Part shown: piece by piece, positions 5,898-9,688 of the stretch | Numbering within the stretch: the stretch's first letter is position 1 | Layout: every line of letters starts with the position of its first letter | Assembly (NCBI GenBank): GCA_014380105.1 | Contig: JACMKL010000499.1 | Coordinates: forward strand, 1 to 9,688 | Length of the DNA stretch: 9,688 nt | DNA from: Candidatus Melainabacteria bacterium | Lineage (GTDB): Bacteria > Cyanobacteriota > Vampirovibrionia > Obscuribacterales > Obscuribacteraceae | Direction of reading: 5' to 3' | Notes under the pieces: model-generated | Seen by the model: the letters and a program-made list of their open reading frames with translations, nothing else | Databases searched by the model: none | What the model was told of the DNA's origin: nothing | Made by a program: the position numbers and the translations under genes

Positions 5898-8115
5898 GAA
5901 AAACTTCGTCTTGTCCGCGCACTACCCAGGGGTCAGATAGTATTTCTTTTTGAATGCTATCTGGAATTCGGTATAGCGCAAAAATTTGATTGTCGATCTC
6001 TCGTTGAATTTGTCCTTCTCGCGCCTTTGCATCCTCCAGAAAATTAGCACCAGCGCCTGCTGCAGACACCTGTTGTGAAAGCAGGACGGCTTCTTCTGCC
6101 AATGCGGTCACATTAAGCATGGTGTCAGTATCGGGAGTGATAAAAGGCAGTCTTCTAATGTCACCAATTTGAAAGTTGATAGTGGGATTGAGCAGGCCCA
6201 TCAAGTAACGTACCAGTGATGCGTTTAAGAAACCAAGCGTGTACATCAATAGTTCTTCAGGTGGAAACAGCGAGGAACTGGCAATATCGAAGACGCAATT
6301 GTCGCTAAGCAATCGTGCCTTGAAGCCCTGGGTGCCAATGTAGGAATAGGTTATTCCTTTTTGAAAATAGAAGTCTTCACCGGGTAAACTTCTGGATTGT
6401 CCGCGCGTTGCTCGATAGTTGCGGATATTGTCACCATCATTCAGCCACTGCAATACATATGGTGTGGAGTGATACCATTTCTGACCACCCCCTTTATCGT
6501 ATGGCACATACTGCAAGCGCTCTGCGTCATCAACTTCGACGTGTCGTTTTACAAATAATTTGTTATTGCAGGTAAACAGTCCATTGACGACAACGATTCC
6601 ATTTTTGGAATCTTGGAGTTGTGGATGCTTCAAAAACAGCTCGCTGACAAATTCTGAGCACCATGGAGCGATTGATTTGCCGTCGCTTAAATTGGTAATT
6701 TTGTCACCTGAATCAGCTTCTTGTGTTTGCAGAATGGAGCGAATTCCGTTTGTTTCAGCGACATGTTTTTCTTCTAGATGAAGGATTCGCGCAAACTTTA
6801 ATGGCTGTACTGGATAACCTTTGGTAAGCGAGATAATTGCGCTGTTGACCTTTTCACCGGCGCGGCTGGCGAATGTACCAGGTCCTAATTGGATAATAGT
6901 TTGTATTGCGCATTCTCGATTTAATTCTGCTCTTAGTTTTTCGAAGCGAGATATGGATAAAAAACTCTGCTGACAAATAAGGCTAGCTTTCGATTCACTG
7001 TCCATGAGTCGCAAGGTCAATTCGATAAACGCCGAATATAAATCATAGCGAGAGGCAAAATAACTATCCTTCAGAAAAGCTGCCAAATCGGGAGGCATCG
7101 TTCGAAGGCTCATGTAGGGCGGATTTGCGCACACGACGGAAAATTTACTAGGAAGTGTATTTAAGGGAAGCGTTCCTTCCGAATTTAAAACTAGTAGACG
7201 TAAGCTATCTTGAAGTGAATCAACTCCAAGCGCTAATGCTCCAATGTTTGAGTGTGTCTGCCCGATCTCAGCGTTTCTCACTATCGTGTACAAATTTGGT
7301 TGCGTTAAAACTGTGTGGCGATCAATGTCTCGGCTACCCATATACACGGCGAACGCGGCCAGGTCTGTCAGAAATGGATCGATGTCGGTTCCAAAAATGC
7401 ACTCAGAAATTGCAATCTGTAATGCACGTTCTGTAGTTTCTCCAGCCTGTTCCATTAGGCTGACGCTGCGCTTCAAAGCTGGTATCAATAGATGTCCTGC
7501 TCCATGAGCAGGATCAATGAATGTGGAACGCGGCATCACCATTGCGTCTTCAATCAAGAATTCGGATATCCATTCGGGCGTGAACCATTGCGTAAAAGCG
7601 ATTACTTCATTTTTGCCACCAGTTTTTTCGGTCAAGACTTTTTCTTGCGATAAAAGGCACTGATAGACCCAACCGACGAAGAGTGGATTCTTTATCGCGT
7701 TGATTCCAGCGTCGCCATATTTTTGAAATGCGCGAGTGATTGCCGGAAGTGCAGAAAAGATTCCGCCTGATTCCATAGGCTCACTGGAGCTTTCAAGTGA
7801 CCGGAGCAATTTACCGATCGAAATGGACATTTCGCAGTTGTCGACAAGTACCCTATTTATGCCGAATAGCGAATTGCTCAAGGTGGCGATTACCCTTGCC
7901 GAAGACGTTCCTTCTATGTTGCGCGGAAGCAGTCCTCTCGATGCGAGGGCGACCAAGCAAGACAAGAGGATGTTGTCAGAATGCGCCGAGCGAGAGCAGG
8001 TGCTGTTTTTTCCCGCGCGAGCTGAAGTTGCCATGCCAGAAAGTGCGGCACCAATCTCGTTGGTTAGCCGCTTAAGTAGTGTCAGCTCTAATTTATGGTG
8101 GGAAAAACTATCCAC
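5872..8115 (-). CDS. Adenine-specific DNA methyltransferase, PglX / Eco57I-like, apparently solitary
   Basis: This 747-residue protein is predicted to methylate adenine N6 in a specific DNA sequence using S-adenosylmethionine. Landmarks are TQWFTPEW (175-182), the SAM-binding motif I as DPAHGAGH (201-208, commonly DPACGSGH), FGTDIDP (241-247) for the acidic SAM contact, and catalytic motif IV NPPY (331-334). The segments YSAFIELTLRLM and CQQSFLSISRFEKLR, and the late LNPTINFQIGDIRRLPF (642-658), are typical of BREX PglX proteins and related type II methyltransferases. The region from about 500 to 660 probably carries target recognition. At 747 residues it is much shorter than the roughly 1,200 usual for PglX, and I see no PD-(D/E)xK nuclease motif at either end. 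The start is GTG at 8115 without a good ribosome site; ATG at 8032-8034 (residue 28) is an alternative. Neighbours are unrelated, and no pglZ, brx or restriction gene is in the window. Confidence 0.87.
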   Translation of the reverse strand: MDSFSHHKLELTLLKRLTNEIGAALSGMATSARAGKNSTCSRSAHSDNILLSCLVALASRGLLPRNIEGTSSARVIATLSNSLFGINRVLVDNCEMSISIGKLLRSLESSSEPMESGGIFSALPAITRAFQKYGDAGINAIKNPLFVGWVYQCLLSQEKVLTEKTGGKNEVIAFTQWFTPEWISEFLIEDAMVMPRSTFIDPAHGAGHLLIPALKRSVSLMEQAGETTERALQIAISECIFGTDIDPFLTDLAAFAVYMGSRDIDRHTVLTQPNLYTIVRNAEIGQTHSNIGALALGVDSLQDSLRLLVLNSEGTLPLNTLPSKFSVVCANPPYMSLRTMPPDLAAFLKDSYFASRYDLYSAFIELTLRLMDSESKASLICQQSFLSISRFEKLRAELNRECAIQTIIQLGPGTFASRAGEKVNSAIISLTKGYPVQPLKFARILHLEEKHVAETNGIRSILQTQEADSGDKITNLSDGKSIAPWCSEFVSELFLKHPQLQDSKNGIVVVNGLFTCNNKLFVKRHVEVDDAERLQYVPYDKGGGQKWYHSTPYVLQWLNDGDNIRNYRATRGQSRSLPGEDFYFQKGITYSYIGTQGFKARLLSDNCVFDIASSSLFPPEELLMYTLGFLNASLVRYLMGLLNPTINFQIGDIRRLPFITPDTDTMLNVTALAEEAVLLSQQVSAAGAGANFLEDAKAREGQIQREIDNQIFALYRIPDSIQKEILSDPWVVRGQDEVFQKTKPARR

Positions 8116-8206
8116 GTAGATCTGGAAGATAAGGCTATGGGCAGACGATAACGGATGTCATTTGGTGTATAAAAACCATAACACAAGATTATTTGGGAGC
8201 TTTGGT
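8116..8206. promoter_or_regulatory. Divergent promoter region between methyltransferase and citrate synthase
   Basis: These 91 bases must hold the promoters of both divergent genes. The best plus-strand -10 is TATAAA (8168-8173), which would start transcription near 8180, about 27 bases before the citrate synthase ATG; no good -35 box lies at the right distance. An imperfect inverted repeat, GTGTAT (8165-8170) with ATAACAC (8178-8184), overlaps it and could be an operator. GGGAG (8195-8199) is the ribosome site for citrate synthase. No clear minus-strand promoter was found. Confidence 0.4.
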
Positions 8207-9322
8207 ATGGTGAAGGCAGGGCTTGAAGACATAGTAGCGGGAACGTCTAGCATTTGTAATGTGGACGGAAAAGAAGGTCGCCTCATTTATCAGGGTTATG
8301 ACATTCATGACCTGGCAGAGCATTCAACTTTTGAAGAAGTTGTCTACCTTCTCTGGTTCGGGCGCATGCCGAACAAAAGTGAATTAGAAGCAATTGACAA
8401 GGGATTGAAGACCAATCGCAAAATTCATGACGATGTTGTGAAGGCGATGCGCGGATTCCCAAAAGATGCGCTTCCGATGGAAGTATTGCGCACAGCCGTG
8501 TCAATGTTGTCGATGTACGATCCGGACGACAGAGAAGAAGGTATTGAAGCGAATATTCGCAAAGCGACCAGACTTACTGCTCAGGTACCTACTGTTGTAG
8601 CTTACTGGGACAACATCAGAACAGGCAAAGAGTGCCTGGCTCCAAGAGAAGACCTCAGCATCGCTGGTAATTTCTTGTACATGCTAACTGGCAAAGAACC
8701 CGATGAATTGGCGACTAAGTCAATTGACGTCGCCCTAATTTTGCACGCTGACCACGAGTTGAATGCATCGACATTCGCTGCCAGAGTCGCAGCCAGCACA
8801 TTGTCTGATTTCCACTCAGCGATTACAGCTGCAATCGGAACTTTAAAAGGCAAACTGCACGGTGGTGCCAACCAAGAAGTTATCGAAATGCTTCTCAAGA
8901 TCAAGGACCCGGCAAAGACAATGCCTCATGTCAAAAAGATGATTGAAGAGCACAAGAAAATTTCCGGCTTCGGTCACCGCGTCTACAAGACTGAGGACCC
9001 ACGCGCTACGCACTTGCGCAAGATGTCCGAAGAATTGGGCAAAGTTAAAAACGAATTGAAGTGGTTTGAAATGTCTCGCGAAATCGAGCAGTTCATTTTG
9101 AAAGAAAAAGGACTGTACGCGAACGTTGATTTCTATTCGGCATCGGTCTATTACATGCTAGGTATTCCAACTGATTTGTTCACGCCAGTGTTCGCAATCA
9201 GCCGCATGTCAGGCTGGTCAGCTCACGTGCTCGAACAGTATCAAGACAACCGCTTGATCAGACCACGCGCCGAATATGTTGGTGCCAACAATCTGAAATA
9301 CGCACCAGTAAGCAGTCGCTAA
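8207..9322 (+). CDS. gltA: Citrate synthase (type II, CitZ/GltA family)
   Basis: This enzyme condenses acetyl-CoA with oxaloacetate to citrate, the entry step of the TCA cycle, in the cytoplasm. From the ATG at 8207 it has 371 residues, the usual length for the short Bacillus-type citrate synthases. Landmarks are the opening GLEDIVAGTSSI, the strand-turn IYQGYDIHDLA, and the catalytic residues His218 in KLHGGANQEV, His257 in GFGHRVYKTEDPR and Asp308 in NVDFYSASVY. The C-terminal SRMSGWSAHVLEQ and IRPRAEYVG carry the substrate-binding arginines. GGGAG at 8195-8199 is seven bases before this ATG. An in-frame TTG at 8162 would add 15 residues with no family counterpart, so it was not chosen. The gene is followed by a strong terminator, so it is probably transcribed alone. 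2-methylcitrate synthases share this fold and cannot be fully excluded, but no propionate-cycle genes are nearby. Confidence 0.96.
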   Translation: MVKAGLEDIVAGTSSICNVDGKEGRLIYQGYDIHDLAEHSTFEEVVYLLWFGRMPNKSELEAIDKGLKTNRKIHDDVVKAMRGFPKDALPMEVLRTAVSMLSMYDPDDREEGIEANIRKATRLTAQVPTVVAYWDNIRTGKECLAPREDLSIAGNFLYMLTGKEPDELATKSIDVALILHADHELNASTFAARVAASTLSDFHSAITAAIGTLKGKLHGGANQEVIEMLLKIKDPAKTMPHVKKMIEEHKKISGFGHRVYKTEDPRATHLRKMSEELGKVKNELKWFEMSREIEQFILKEKGLYANVDFYSASVYYMLGIPTDLFTPVFAISRMSGWSAHVLEQYQDNRLIRPRAEYVGANNLKYAPVSSR

Positions 9323-9345
9323 CTGAAGCGTTCAAAAAATTGAAG

Positions 9346-9377
9346 AGAGCTGGAGTGAATGCTCCGGCTCTTTTTTT
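9346..9377 (+). terminator. Rho-independent terminator of citrate synthase
   Basis: The left arm AGAGCTGGAG (9346-9355) pairs with CTCCGGCTCT (9362-9371), a 10-bp stem with one T-G wobble and loop TGAATG. It is followed by an unbroken run of seven T (9371-9377) beginning 24 bases after the citrate synthase stop codon. Confidence 0.92.
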
Positions 9378-9399
9378 CATGTCTCACTCATGTCAATTT

Positions 9400-9427
9400 C
9401 GACTCCTAAGCTGTTTTCGTGGAGTCG
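9400..9427. repeat. Perfect 7-bp inverted repeat in the gap before the last gene
   Basis: CGACTCC (9400-9406) and GGAGTCG (9421-9427) are exact inverted copies separated by 14 bases. There is no T-run after it. It could be an operator or a hairpin in the leader of the gene starting at 9555. A match of this length can also arise by chance. Confidence 0.3.
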
Positions 9428-9554
9428 TTGCGGCATCCTCTTTCTCCTAAATGAACATGCTTTTTCCTGAGATGACATCTTGGGGAGTTTGAGCAATTCG
9501 GGCCGCAAGCGCTTCTGTTTTGACTTGGTCGCTTTTAAAAAAGAGGTTTACACA

Positions 9555-9688
9555 ATGAGTGATGTTTCAGCAGAGACTTCGCGGCGGTCGCCGGAAAAAG
9601 GTTCGGAATCAACGCGCCTGGATGTTGCGCGCGCACTTTATGCAGATGTAGACAGTAGACCCGTCACTGACTTGGAGGGACGTACTTG
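9555..9688 (+). CDS. Unrecognised protein, N-terminal fragment cut by window end
   Basis: The reading frame is open from the ATG at 9555 to the last base, giving 44 visible codons. AGAGG at 9542-9546, eight bases upstream, supports the start. The peptide begins MSDVSAETSRR and is hydrophilic, rich in Ser, Glu and Arg, with no signal peptide or membrane helix. A segment LDVARALYADVDSRPV could be the first helix of a folded domain. I recognise no family from this much sequence. The 177-base gap before it, after the citrate synthase terminator, must contain its promoter; TTGACT at 9520-9525 is a possible -35, but no -10 box follows at a normal distance. Confidence 0.6.
   Translation, partial: MSDVSAETSRRSPEKGSESTRLDVARALYADVDSRPVTDLEGRT

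Noticed and set aside
5872..8115. A complete BREX or restriction-modification system
   Set aside because: Only the methyltransferase is present. Flanking genes are a TadE/G-like protein and citrate synthase.
7736..8119. Open frame of 127 codons on the plus strand opposite the methyltransferase
   Set aside because: It lies entirely antisense to the methyltransferase gene apart from a few bases, has no ribosome site, and its peptide looks like no family. The minus-strand frame has clear motifs.
9378..9394. Direct repeat CATGTC at 9378 and 9389
   Set aside because: There are two short copies only, which is within chance expectation for this composition.
1..9688. tRNA, rRNA, CRISPR arrays, insertion sequences or att sites
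   Set aside because: No cloverleaf, regular spaced repeats, transposase frame or paired terminal repeats were seen anywhere in the window.

Overview
The window holds eight protein genes at high density, with short intergenic gaps and a GC content that looks moderate by eye. It reads as bacterial chromosome. A MlaC-like secreted protein suggests a double-membrane envelope. A TadE/G-like pilus-type protein and a CitZ/GltA-type citrate synthase fit a free-living heterotroph. The combination would suit a non-photosynthetic cyanobacterial relative (Vampirovibrionia/Melainabacteria) or a similar diderm lineage. That placement is a low-confidence guess, not something the sequence proves.

Layout. 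Bases 1-569 are the 3' end of an iron-dependent alcohol dehydrogenase that resembles the dehydrogenase half of AdhE. A small STAS-domain gene follows at 598-936. Then comes a tight run on the same strand: an ABC ATPase (1019-2035), an ABC-2-type permease (2035-3090, overlapping by one base) and a secreted MlaC/Ttg2D-like protein (3093-3788). A leader region of about 200 bases, with a plausible sigma-70-type promoter and two adjacent hairpins, precedes a 618-residue TadE/G-like protein with an unusual C-terminal membrane hairpin (3986-5842). A bidirectional terminator is shared with the convergent gene on the minus strand. That gene (8115-5872) encodes an adenine-specific DNA methyltransferase of the BREX PglX / Eco57I type with no visible partners. 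Citrate synthase (8207-9322) is divergent from it and ends in a strong terminator. The window closes with the 5' end of an unrecognised gene (9555 onward).

How the genes may work together. The most interesting unit is 598-3788. STAS protein, ABC ATPase, membrane permease and MlaC-like carrier match four of the five component types of the Mla phospholipid-trafficking machine (MlaB, F, E, C). However, the permease is an exporter-type ABC-2 protein rather than MlaE, and no MCE-domain (MlaD) gene is visible. This may be a lipid or hydrophobic-compound exporter that hands cargo to a periplasmic MlaC-type carrier. The methyltransferase looks like an isolated defence or epigenetic gene set between unrelated genes. 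The alcohol dehydrogenase and citrate synthase are ordinary central-metabolism genes.
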